The position numbers and the translations under genes were made by a program. The notes under the pieces were generated by a model. That model was not told the DNA's origin. It was given only the letters and a program-made list of their open reading frames with translations, and ran no database searches. From NCBI GenBank assembly GCA_934726055.1, contig CAKVCZ010000008.1, positions 1 to 64,000 on the forward strand: DNA of 64,000 nucleotides, in the 5' to 3' direction. Source of the stretch: an uncultured Candidatus Melainabacteria bacterium. GTDB taxonomy: Bacteria > Cyanobacteriota > Vampirovibrionia > Gastranaerophilales > Gastranaerophilaceae. Positions 1 through 6,309 of this stretch are shown here, piece by piece. Position 1 is the first letter of the stretch. Each line of letters opens with the position of its first letter.

Positions 1-77
1 AATGATAGATTGATTACTTAGCTCAGTATCACCAGTAAAAATAAGGCTTCCTTTTTCACCTTTTCCAGAACTATCTA
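1..77. repeat. 77-bp direct repeat, copy A (in adhesin gene)
   Basis: Identical base for base to 1003-1079, offset 1002 bp (334 codons), so in frame. It may continue beyond the window edge, so the full repeat length is unknown. Confidence 0.95.
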
Positions 78-1218
78 TAGTTTTAGGATCGTAGTTTTTG
101 TCTGCAAATTTTAAAGTACCATCATTTACAACGTTGACTGTAGGATAAGTATAACCGCTGGCTGTAGGATTAATATAACCGTTAAGTACGGATAATTCAT
201 TGTTTTCAGCAATAAATAATTTTCCATCAGTAGATGCAAATGAAATGTTACCACCAATACTATCAAAAATAACTTTTGAAGGAGTATTATTAGAATCAGT
301 TAATATATAGATTTCTTTAGCCTTTATATTTCTTCTATCACCAATAATTTTAATTTCAGGTGCAATAATGTTTAACGTACCAGAACCAGAGATATCAAAA
401 TCAATGATATTTTCATTAGATCCATTAGCAAATATTGAAGTAGTGCTAGTGCTATAGCTATTCATAATGCTACCGTTAACGTAATTTTTAATAGAGCTAT
501 TAGCAAAAGTATTTAAAGTTGCCCCATTATTTAAAGTAACTTTATTTAAGCTAGCATTTTCAGATAAATTATATAAAACAGCATTGTTATTGATAGTAGT
601 ATCAGATTCAATGTTACCATCGTTATAAATAGTTGCAGAATTATTACCATCACCGATAAATACAGTACCTCCGATAATAGAGTTTGTATTAGTACCACCA
701 GTAAAAGTAATTTTTCCGTTGTTAGTAATACCATTTTGAGTTTTTAAGTTATTAGCATCAGTAATAAAGTTTCTGTAAGAAGGTACATTATTAGTAATCG
801 TATTTTGTTCAATTTTGCCAGTATTAGTAATATCTAAGCTGCTACTAATAATTAAGTCACCATTACCAGAGATATTATTGTCGTTGGAAGAACCATCAGA
901 AATAGTCAAAGTACCGTCATTTTTAATACCTGCAGTTGTGTGTAATTGACTAATATAAACATTTCTTAAAGAAGCTTTTTCATTAATAATAATTTCTTTT
1001 TGAATGATAGATTGATTACTTAGCTCAGTATCACCAGTAAAAATAAGGCTTCCTTTTTCACCTTTTCCAGAACTATCTACTACTGAATCGTAAAAAGAAC
1101 TTTCTCTAATATATTTATCAACATCATTTACAATTGTACTTGCATATGTAGAATCAAAATTTGATTGACAAAATAATATAATACCTAATAAAACACTAGC
1201 TTTAAAATTAATCTTCAT
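1..1218 (-). CDS. Partial secreted repeat-rich adhesin/autotransporter-like protein (N-terminal 406 residues)
   Basis: Open from an ATG at 1218 to the left window edge, so the C-terminus, where a membrane anchor or beta-barrel would sit, is not seen. Residues 1-27 look like a signal peptide (basic MKINFK, a hydrophobic core, then TYAS). The rest is rich in Asn, Thr, Ile and Ser, with recurring strand-turn units such as NNGKITFTGG, KNDGTLTISDG and VNDGTLKFAD. That pattern is typical of beta-helical passengers of AIDA-like autotransporters and related surface proteins. A block starting DSSGKGEKGSLIFTGD occurs at residues about 47-72 and again at 381-406, encoded by identical DNA. An AAGG lies about 10 nt before the ATG. 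The surface role is inferred from composition; no specific family is claimed. Confidence 0.7.
   Translation of the reverse strand, partial: MKINFKASVLLGIILFCQSNFDSTYASTIVNDVDKYIRESSFYDSVVDSSGKGEKGSLIFTGDTELSNQSIIQKEIIINEKASLRNVYISQLHTTAGIKNDGTLTISDGSSNDNNISGNGDLIISSSLDITNTGKIEQNTITNNVPSYRNFITDANNLKTQNGITNNGKITFTGGTNTNSIIGGTVFIGDGNNSATIYNDGNIESDTTINNNAVLYNLSENASLNKVTLNNGATLNTFANSSIKNYVNGSIMNSYSTSTTSIFANGSNENIIDFDISGSGTLNIIAPEIKIIGDRRNIKAKEIYILTDSNNTPSKVIFDSIGGNISFASTDGKLFIAENNELSVLNGYINPTASGYTYPTVNVVNDGTLKFADKNYDPKTIDSSGKGEKGSLIFTGDTELSNQSII
1003..1079. repeat. 77-bp direct repeat, copy B (in adhesin gene)
   Basis: Second copy of the repeat at 1-77. It begins shortly after the signal peptide of the adhesin-like gene. 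The perfect DNA identity points to recent duplication or gene conversion rather than only protein-level repetition. Confidence 0.95.
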
Positions 1219-1250
1219 ATGATATATATCCTTATTAAATACTATCCAAC

Positions 1251-1263
1251 TTTGTTAATTATA
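1251..1263 (-). promoter_or_regulatory. Extended -10 promoter for the adhesin-like gene
   Basis: On the minus strand a TGA-TATAAT extended -10 lies at 1258-1263 (TATAAT part), placing a start near 1251 and giving a leader of about 33 nt before the ATG at 1218. No good -35 box is seen, which is common for extended -10 promoters. Confidence 0.5.
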
Positions 1264-1333
1264 TCATAAAAATATTGATATAATTTATTCTTATATTCCA
1301 CATTTTTGTGTCTTGTAATCATTTTTTATAAAA

Positions 1334-1963
1334 CTATTTACTTTTTGTTTTATTATTATATTCTGTAAATATTTTTATGACTTGATTATGGATGTTTTCT
1401 ACTGTGTCGACTGCGTTTATAACTTTTACTCTATGGGGCTCTTTTTTGGCTATTTCTAAATAACCGTTACGTACTCTTTCAAAAAACTCTTTTCCTGCCG
1501 ACTCCATTCTATCTTTTTCTTTTCCAACTCTTAACATTGATGTTTCTACATCTATATCAAATATGTATGTTAAATCTGGTTTTAAACCACTTGTTGCAAT
1601 GTTATTAAGCATGTTTATTTTATCAACGTCCAATTGACGTCCGTATCCTTGATATGCAACTGAAGAATCAGTGTGTCTGTCTGAAATTACTATTTTTCCT
1701 GCTTCTACATTTTTGCGAACAATTATATCAACATTTTGGGCTCTATCTGCCAAAAATAAAAAGGATTCACAAACTGAAGAGACTTCTCCATCATAATCAA
1801 GTAAAAGACTACGGATTTTCTCTCCTAATCCTTTGCTGCCCGGTTCTCGTGTTAAAACAACTTCATATCCGTTGTTTTTTAAGTATTCGATTAGTAAATT
1901 TATTTGTGTTGTTTTCCCACAGCCGTCTTGACCTTCAAATGTTATAAATAATCCCTTTTTCAT
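1334..1963 (-). CDS. tmk: Thymidylate kinase
   Basis: Phosphorylates dTMP to dTDP with ATP in dTTP synthesis; cytosolic. The 209 residues match the usual family length. The P-loop GQDGCGKTT is at residues 11-19, the DRH motif of the TMP site lies in ISDRHTDSSVAYQGYGR, and a LID-type region follows (RVGKEKDRME). The gene is separated from the upstream ribosomal operon by a strong terminator, so it is probably read from its own promoter in the short gap or by read-through. It is followed by the adhesin-like gene on the same strand with 115 bp between. No oddities are seen. Confidence 0.96.
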   Translation of the reverse strand: MKKGLFITFEGQDGCGKTTQINLLIEYLKNNGYEVVLTREPGSKGLGEKIRSLLLDYDGEVSSVCESFLFLADRAQNVDIIVRKNVEAGKIVISDRHTDSSVAYQGYGRQLDVDKINMLNNIATSGLKPDLTYIFDIDVETSMLRVGKEKDRMESAGKEFFERVRNGYLEIAKKEPHRVKVINAVDTVENIHNQVIKIFTEYNNKTKSK

Positions 1964-1995
1964 TGTATCCCCAATATTTTTATGAAATTTTGTAT

Positions 1996-2027
1996 AAAAA
2001 AAGCGTGGCTGACGCCACGCCTTTTTT
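1996..2027 (-). terminator. Rho-independent terminator after rplA
   Basis: Stem GCGTGGC (2003-2009) / GCCACGC (2014-2020) with a 4-nt loop, flanked by A-tract and T-tract so it can work in both directions. It closes the secE-nusG-rplK-rplA transcript just before tmk. Confidence 0.9.
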
Positions 2028-2036
2028 ATTTATAAA

Positions 2037-2762
2037 CTAACCTAAGTAGTCTTTAACTTCTGCAGCCAAAGCTTTAGTATCTAATTTGATACCAGGGCCC
2101 ATTGTAGTTGCCAAGTATGCTGATTTAATGTATGTACCTTTAGCTGAAGCAGGTTTCGCTTTTAAAATAGCTTCTGCTAATGTAGCATAGTTTTTCATTA
2201 AATCTTCAACGCTGAATTGAACTTTACCGATAGGGCAGTGAATCATACCTTGTTTATCAGCACGGAATTCAACTTTACCAGCTTTAGCATCTTTAACTGC
2301 TTTACCTACTTCTAATGTAACAGTACCAGTTTTTGGGTTTGGCATTAAGCCTTTTGGACCTAATACACGACCTAATTTACCTAGCATACCCATACAATCA
2401 GGTGTTGCAATTAAAGTATCAAATTCAAACCAACCTTTTTCGATTTTTTCGATGATGTCTTCTGTACCTGCAAAATCTGCACCGGCTTCTTTTGCTTCAT
2501 CTACTTTGTTACCTTTTGCGATAACACAAACTCTTACTGTTTTACCCAAACCAGCAGGTAATACAGTTGTTGAACGAATTTGTTGGTCAGCGTGTTTTAC
2601 TTCAATACCTAATCTCATATGGCATTCTACTGTTTCATTGAATTTTGAAACTGCTTCTGAGATTTCTTTTAATTTTGTTAATGCTGCAAGTCCTGTTGAT
2701 GGTTGTTCAAAACCTTCCAACAACTCTTGCATTTTTTGTTGTTTTTTTGTTAATTTTGACAT
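2037..2762 (-). CDS. rplA: 50S ribosomal protein L1
   Basis: Binds 23S rRNA at the L1 stalk and is the known autorepressor of the rplK-rplA mRNA in E. coli. It has 241 residues, slightly longer than the usual 225-235 because of a Lys/Gln-rich N-terminus. Typical L1 blocks are visible: MGMLGKLGRVLGPKGLMPNP, TVTLEVGKAVKDAKAGKVEFR and MGPGIKLD near the end. It lies 63 bp after rplK, with a structured element in the gap that resembles an L1 binding site. It is the last gene before the terminator at 1996-2027. Confidence 0.98.
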   Translation of the reverse strand: MSKLTKKQQKMQELLEGFEQPSTGLAALTKLKEISEAVSKFNETVECHMRLGIEVKHADQQIRSTTVLPAGLGKTVRVCVIAKGNKVDEAKEAGADFAGTEDIIEKIEKGWFEFDTLIATPDCMGMLGKLGRVLGPKGLMPNPKTGTVTLEVGKAVKDAKAGKVEFRADKQGMIHCPIGKVQFSVEDLMKNYATLAEAILKAKPASAKGTYIKSAYLATTMGPGIKLDTKALAAEVKDYLG

Positions 2763-2772
2763 TTTTAAATTT

Positions 2773-2811
2773 CCTTTCGTGGTAGTAGCGGACTTTTAAC
2801 GTCCTTCCATT
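2773..2811 (-). promoter_or_regulatory. Candidate L1-binding mRNA element upstream of rplA
   Basis: In the rplK-rplA gap the minus strand reads TGGAAGGAC, a loop, then GTCCGCTACTACCA. It folds as an inner GGAC/GTCC helix and an outer TGG/CCA helix around a purine-rich internal loop. The same layout occurs upstream of rplK (3258-3293). That L1 binds it is inferred from the known autoregulation in E. coli. Confidence 0.45.
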
Positions 2812-2825
2812 CATAATTTGTAAGC

Positions 2826-3251
2826 TTATTGCTTAACAGTAACACCCATAGCTCTGCAAGAGCCTTTAATCATTTCAACTGCAGCTTCCATAGTTGTTGC
2901 ATTTAAATCGTTCATTTTGATTTTAGCAATTTCTTCAAGTTGAGCTTGAGTAATTTCACCAACTTTTGTTTTGTTAGGTGTTGCTGAACCTTTTGGAAGA
3001 TTTAAAATTTTCTTAATCAACACTGGAGCTGGAGGTGATTTTGTTACGAAAGTAAAACTTCTGTCTTCATAAACATCAATCACTACCGGAATAATGTATC
3101 CTGCTTGAGATTCAGTTTTTGCATTGAATTGTTTGCAGAAGTCCATAATGTTAACACCATGTTGACCTAATGCAGGACCAACCGGTGGTGATGGATTTGC
3201 TTTTCCGGCTTCAATTTGGAGTTTGATTTTTCCTACTACTTTTTTTGCCAT
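2826..3251 (-). CDS. rplK: 50S ribosomal protein L11
   Basis: Binds the GTPase-associated centre of 23S rRNA and is needed for factor-dependent GTP hydrolysis and stringent-response sensing. At 141 residues it has the standard length. The N-terminal proline-rich switch (NPSPPVGPALGQHGVNIMDF) and the C-terminal GSCRAMGVTV are typical. It sits between nusG and rplA on the same strand in the usual bacterial order. The 69-bp gap to nusG holds a stem-loop like the one before rplA. The start is supported by AGAAAGGG upstream. Confidence 0.98.
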   Translation of the reverse strand: MAKKVVGKIKLQIEAGKANPSPPVGPALGQHGVNIMDFCKQFNAKTESQAGYIIPVVIDVYEDRSFTFVTKSPPAPVLIKKILNLPKGSATPNKTKVGEITQAQLEEIAKIKMNDLNATTMEAAVEMIKGSCRAMGVTVKQ

Positions 3252-3257
3252 TTTTTT

Positions 3258-3293
3258 CCCTTTCTGTGGTAATAACGGGATGTCCCTTCCACA
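3258..3293 (-). promoter_or_regulatory. Candidate L1-binding mRNA element upstream of rplK
   Basis: The minus strand reads TGTGGAAGGGACATCCCG then TTATTACCACA. The outer TGTGG/CCACA and inner GGG/CCC helices enclose the same AAG / TTATTA internal loop seen before rplA. It lies directly upstream of the rplK Shine-Dalgarno, where L1 could block translation. Confidence 0.45.
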
Positions 3294-3320
3294 ACTTATC
3301 TGTTGAGCTTTCGCTCTTTA

Positions 3321-4088
3321 TTATAATTTTTGAATTTGTTTGTATTCTAATTCTACCGGAGTTTCACGACCAAATATTGATACGTTTGCTCTTAATTTTG
3401 CCTTATCAGGATATACCTCTGTAATATCTCCAACAAAGTCTGCGAACGGACCTGCTGTAATACGAACTTTGTCGCCAACTTTAACGTCAAGTTCAATTTT
3501 TTGAGGAGCATTTGCTGAAGTCCTGTTGATTACTTTTTTGATTTCACTGTCTTTTGCAGGAATTGGTTTTTTAGCAGAACCGACAAAACGTGTTACCCCT
3601 GCTGTGTGTCTAACTACATACCAACTGTCTTCGTCCATTATCATTTCCACTAATACATACCCTGGAAAAACTTTTTCATCCTTTTCTGTTTTCTTTCCGG
3701 CTTTAACTTGTGTGATAGTTTTTTGTGGAACTTCAACTCTGAAAATCTTTTCTGACATATTCATATATTCAATACGTTTTTCAAGATTTACTTTTACTTT
3801 ATTTTCATAACCTGAATATGTATTTACGATGTACCAACGTTTTTCAGGTTTCTTTTCAGGTTTTACTGCTTGTTGTTCTTCGCTGCCTGCATTTTCTGCT
3901 ACTTCAGCATCAGCTTCTTCAACCTTTTTGGATTTTTTTGCTTTTGTTGTTGTAGATTTAGTCTTTTTTGCTGCCCTTGTTTTTGCTGAAGGAACACCTT
4001 CTCCAACAACCAAGTCCCCTACAAGCTCTCTGCTTGTAGAAACTACTTCAGCTTCATCCATAAATAATTCTTTTTCATCTTTTGTCAT
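3321..4088 (-). CDS. nusG: Transcription termination/antitermination protein NusG with acidic/Lys-rich N-terminal extension
   Basis: Binds RNA polymerase, suppresses pausing and links it to Rho or to the ribosome. Of 255 residues, the conserved NGN domain begins only near residue 84 (KRWYIVNTYSGYENKVK), and the C-terminal KOW domain has the typical VGDKVRITAGPFADFVGDI. The first ~83 residues are a low-complexity tail: acidic start, then Lys/Ala/Thr-rich (KKTKSTTTKAKKSKK), then Glu/Ala-rich. Usual NusG is about 175-200 residues, so the tail is an addition. The gene lies 16 bp after secE and before rplK. Confidence 0.96.
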   Translation of the reverse strand: MTKDEKELFMDEAEVVSTSRELVGDLVVGEGVPSAKTRAAKKTKSTTTKAKKSKKVEEADAEVAENAGSEEQQAVKPEKKPEKRWYIVNTYSGYENKVKVNLEKRIEYMNMSEKIFRVEVPQKTITQVKAGKKTEKDEKVFPGYVLVEMIMDEDSWYVVRHTAGVTRFVGSAKKPIPAKDSEIKKVINRTSANAPQKIELDVKVGDKVRITAGPFADFVGDITEVYPDKAKLRANVSIFGRETPVELEYKQIQKL

Positions 4089-4104
4089 AATTATAAAATT
4101 TTCC

Positions 4105-4305
4105 TTAAGCTGTATGTATCAATCCTAAAATTGACTTAAATATTATATCCATAAGGTAAACTGCAACTGTAAAAAATGTAACAATTGCAATAACAAAAAT
4201 TGTTTCGGCTATAACTTGCTGTTTTTCCGGCCAATTAATTTTTCCCCATTCAGCTCTTACGCCTTTAAAGTATGTTGTTATTGCTTGTATTGTTTCATTT
4301 TTCAT
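4105..4305 (-). CDS. secE: Preprotein translocase subunit SecE
   Basis: Small essential clamp of the SecYEG translocon in the inner membrane. I use the ATG at 4305 (66 residues), because it has AAAGGT eight bases upstream and because a longer frame would run into the tRNA-Trp gene. The protein has the single-TM bacterial form: amphipathic VRAEWGKINWPEKQQV with the conserved W-P, then one membrane helix of about 25 residues. It lies directly after tRNA-Trp (3' end at 4327) and before nusG. After the prophage insertion this unit no longer follows rpmG. Confidence 0.95.
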   Translation of the reverse strand: MKNETIQAITTYFKGVRAEWGKINWPEKQQVIAETIFVIAIVTFFTVAVYLMDIIFKSILGLIHTA

Positions 4306-4326
4306 ATTATTTACCTTTAAATAACT

Positions 4327-4399
4327 CGCGCCCTGAAGGACTCGAACCCTCGACATCCGGTTTTGGAGACCGACGTTCTACCAACTGAACTAAGGACGC
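4327..4399 (-). tRNA. trnW: tRNA-Trp (anticodon CCA)
   Basis: Folds into a complete 73-nt cloverleaf: acceptor GCGTCCT/AGGGCGC with one G-T pair, D stem GTTC/GAAC, anticodon loop CTCCAAA (CCA at 4364-4366, complement), T loop TTCGAGT, discriminator G. No CCA is encoded. The 3' half is original chromosome; the 5' 38 nt belong to the 40-bp att core and were supplied by the phage. The sequence upstream of its 5' end is phage DNA, so its original promoter is now 44 kb away. Confidence 0.97.
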
Positions 4400-4401
4400 T
4401 T
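4362..4401. repeat. attL: attL core (40-bp direct repeat)
   Basis: Identical to 48532-48571. It spans the anticodon loop through the 5' end of tRNA-Trp plus two bases upstream. The crossover must lie within it, and the flanking bases differ at both edges. Confidence 0.93.
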
Positions 4402-4431
4402 GCTTGACTTTCGACCTATTTTTAATTTTCC

Positions 4432-4453
4432 CTTGTGTGTAATCTGTGTGAAC
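4432..4453. promoter_or_regulatory. Candidate integrase arm-type sites, left end
   Basis: Two adjacent 11-bp units, CTTGTGTGTAA and TCTGTGTGAAC, resemble the tandem TCTGTGGGTAA pair at 48402-48423 beside attR, in the same orientation. Tyrosine integrases bind such arm sites next to the core. The match is imperfect (about 8 of 11 positions). The rest of the gap between int and tRNA holds an inverted repeat ATTAGTA/TACTAAT (about 4461-4482) and no convincing promoter. Confidence 0.4.
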
Positions 4454-4478
4454 ATACAAAGATTAGTACAAATTAATA

Positions 4479-5492
4479 CTAATTAAAACAATCTAATATG
4501 TCAATAGCCTTTTTCATATTTTCTGGTGTAGGGTGCATATATCGTTGCGTAGTCTTTAAATCGCTATGAGCCATAACTTCTTTTACTGTCATAAGGTCTG
4601 CACCATTCATTACAAGTCTTGTTGCTACTGTATGTCTTAAATCGTGAAATCTAAAGTTCTCTATCTTAGCTGCTTTTAATGCAGCTTGAAATGGCTTACG
4701 TATATCTACATAAGGTTTCTTTGTTTTTGGGTTTAAAAAGACATAACCTTTTTCTTTTATCCCTATTTCTTCTAAAGTGGTTTTTAGCTTTTTACTTAAA
4801 GGTATTTGTATCTTTTTATGACCTTTATTCTCTTGCATAAGCACTTCTATAAAGCCAATATCAAAATTTATTGTTTCCCATCTAAGGTTTAATATATTAG
4901 AGAGCCTTAGACCAGTCGTTAAGGCACATAAAACTATCGGTGCAATAGATTTATCTAAAACTTCAAATAACCGCTTTTCTTCGTCCTCTGACAAGTATCT
5001 AATAATTTGGTTATCTTCTTTGCTTTTTTTAACAAATCTGCAAGGATTTTGTATGTTTAATTGTTTTTCATCAATTAATAGATTAAATGCTTTTGATAGT
5101 GTTGAAAGGTATCTGTTAAATGTAGCGTTTGCTATTTTCCTATCTTTTATTACCTTTAACCTAAAATCTTCTATTGCTGATGGGGTAATAGAGCTTATCG
5201 GCTTTGTTTCATCAAAGTATTTCTTTAATATGTCAATACGACCAGTATCATTTTTGTAATCTTTTTTATTTGCTTCGGAATATTTTAAGAAAAGGTCAAA
5301 CATCTCTTTTATAGTAATCACATTTACTATTGGGATCAAACCTCTTTGAACTTCACATACTTTTTTATATTCAGCAGCTTCAAATTCTTTAGCTTCTGTT
5401 TCAGTTTCGCAACCACGACAAAGACCGTGTTTACGAACACCATAAGCCATAAACTGGTAATACCATTTACCATTTTTCTTAGTAACTGACAC
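4479..5492 (-). CDS. int: Phage tyrosine recombinase (integrase)
   Basis: Catalyses integration and excision at the tRNA-Trp att site. 337 residues: an N-terminal arm-binding region with KWYYQFMAYGVRKHG, a core-binding SAM-like domain about 58-155, and a catalytic domain 165-337. Catalytic residues are visible: R196 (TTGLRLSN), a K near 226-227, H283-x-x-R286 (HDLRH), H309 (MAHSD) and nucleophile Y318 (RYMHP). The start is GTG with GGGGAA four bases upstream. It reads towards tRNA-Trp with no clear terminator between, so its transcript may continue into tRNA-Trp, secE and the ribosomal genes. Confidence 0.96.
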   Translation of the reverse strand: MSVTKKNGKWYYQFMAYGVRKHGLCRGCETETEAKEFEAAEYKKVCEVQRGLIPIVNVITIKEMFDLFLKYSEANKKDYKNDTGRIDILKKYFDETKPISSITPSAIEDFRLKVIKDRKIANATFNRYLSTLSKAFNLLIDEKQLNIQNPCRFVKKSKEDNQIIRYLSEDEEKRLFEVLDKSIAPIVLCALTTGLRLSNILNLRWETINFDIGFIEVLMQENKGHKKIQIPLSKKLKTTLEEIGIKEKGYVFLNPKTKKPYVDIRKPFQAALKAAKIENFRFHDLRHTVATRLVMNGADLMTVKEVMAHSDLKTTQRYMHPTPENMKKAIDILDCFN

Positions 5493-5525
5493 TATATTCC
5501 CCTTTGAATAAAAATATTCTAATAT

Positions 5526-5582
5526 AATGTATCTTACTTTACTATACTAATCAAGAATTGTTTACATAAGTTTACTAAACTT
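5526..5582 (-). promoter_or_regulatory. Integrase promoter with upstream operator-like repeat
   Basis: On the minus strand TTGATT (5549-5554) and TACATT (5526-5531) are 17 bp apart, giving a start about 27 nt before the GTG. Just upstream, at 5568-5582, AAGTTTA-C-TAAACTT is a perfect inverted repeat containing the AGTTTACTAA element seen at other phage promoters. A nearby TTGTTTACATAAG adds a partial site. Confidence 0.5.
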
Positions 5583-5616
5583 AACAGATAAATTATCATT
5601 AACATCATTAGTATTA

Positions 5617-5684
5617 TTTTATTAATGTTTTATTGATGTTTTATTAATTGCTTATTAATAACTTTATTAATGACTTATTAATGA
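5617..5684. repeat. Six tandem ~11-bp repeats (TTTTATTAATG type)
   Basis: Successive units TTTTATTAATG, TTTTATTGATG, TTTTATTAATTG, CTTATTAATAA, CTTTATTAATGA and CTTATTAATGA run head to tail with an 11-12 bp period, about one helical turn. They lie in the gene-free stretch 5493-5905 between integrase and the end of the late operon. They could be protein-binding iterons (integrase arms, origin or bending site); the function is not known. Confidence 0.7.
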
Positions 5685-5739
5685 CTAAATATAAAGTATA
5701 AAAGTCTCTCCAGAGTTCAGGTGAATTAAACAAACATCT

Positions 5740-5768
5740 TTGACATTTACAAAAGTTTTTGCTATAAT
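5740..5768 (+). promoter_or_regulatory. Consensus sigma-70 type promoter, rightward
   Basis: TTGACA at 5740-5745, 17-bp spacer, TATAAT at 5763-5768: a full consensus promoter. It points into the 3' end of the leftward late operon, and a terminator follows within 20 bp of the predicted start. Confidence 0.75.
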
Positions 5769-5774
5769 ATTAGT

Positions 5775-5813
5775 AGAAATTTTGTTAATGCTCTCTGTAT
5801 TGAGAGCTTTTTT
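5775..5813 (+). ncRNA. Predicted very short transcript ending at an intrinsic terminator
   Basis: From a start near 5775 only about 39 nt would be made before the hairpin GCTCTC (5790-5795) / GAGAGC (5802-5807) followed by six T. No coding sequence fits. It may be a small RNA, or a leader whose terminator must be overcome for antisense transcription of the late operon. Confidence 0.4.
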
Positions 5814-5827
5814 ATGCTTATTTTAAT

Positions 5828-5859
5828 AAAAAAAATAGCACACAAATTAATGTGTGCTA
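5828..5859 (-). terminator. Terminator of the late operon
   Basis: On the minus strand, stem TAGCACACA (5836-5844, plus-strand letters) / TGTGTGCTA (5851-5859) is followed by a run of T (A-run at 5828-5835 on plus). It lies 46 bp beyond the endolysin stop. Confidence 0.85.
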
Positions 5860-5905
5860 ATGACAAAGAACAGAAATCATAGATGAAAAAATATATAAGA
5901 AAAAC

Positions 5906-6301
5906 TTAGGTTATCTTAAAACATTGTTGCCTATTGCCTTTTTTATTATAAGAAATATGTACCCATTTATCATATTCATTGATTAATTGATCGTATTTAA
6001 TACCTGATTTTTTGATTAACTCAATAGCTTGATTAACAGATAAACCTTGAATAATAAAATCAGCAGCTTGTCCTTTAGTATGTTGTGATGTTGATACTCC
6101 ACCTATTCTACTGTTAAGTTCCGGACATCTATAACCAGATGAAATTATTATAGGCTTTTTAACATAATCTCTAATAGGCTGTAAACATTCAGTAATTAAA
6201 TAAAACATATTATCTAATACTTCTTCTGTTTTTGGCATATTATACATCTTATATCTTATAGCCGTATCACTACGTATTAATTCGCTTAATGTAAAATTCA
6301 T
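5906..6301 (-). CDS. Endolysin, peptidase M15A (D-Ala-D-Ala carboxypeptidase-like)
   Basis: Zinc peptidase expected to cleave peptidoglycan cross-bridges at host lysis. I start at the ATG at 6301 (131 residues), which has GGGGGA three bases upstream. The M15A pattern is complete: SGYRCPELN, GGVSTSQHTKGQAADF with H74 and D81, and WVHISY with H115 as third zinc ligand. No signal peptide is seen, so a holin or similar is needed for release. It is the last gene of the leftward late operon, directly after the large terminase. Confidence 0.88.
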   Translation of the reverse strand: MNFTLSELIRSDTAIRYKMYNMPKTEEVLDNMFYLITECLQPIRDYVKKPIIISSGYRCPELNSRIGGVSTSQHTKGQAADFIIQGLSVNQAIELIKKSGIKYDQLINEYDKWVHISYNKKGNRQQCFKIT

Positions 6302-6309
6302 AAATCCCC

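Noticed and set aside
4306..4356. Longer SecE start (83 residues)
   Set aside because: It would overlap the 3' end of tRNA-Trp and has no SD; the ATG at 4305 has AAAGGT upstream.
5617..5684. CRISPR array from the tandem repeats
   Set aside because: Units are 11 bp with no spacers and no cas genes are present.
5740..5813. Reading of the strong promoter as the driver of a gene
   Set aside because: No rightward gene follows before the terminator and the leftward late operon, so it is listed as a short transcript only.
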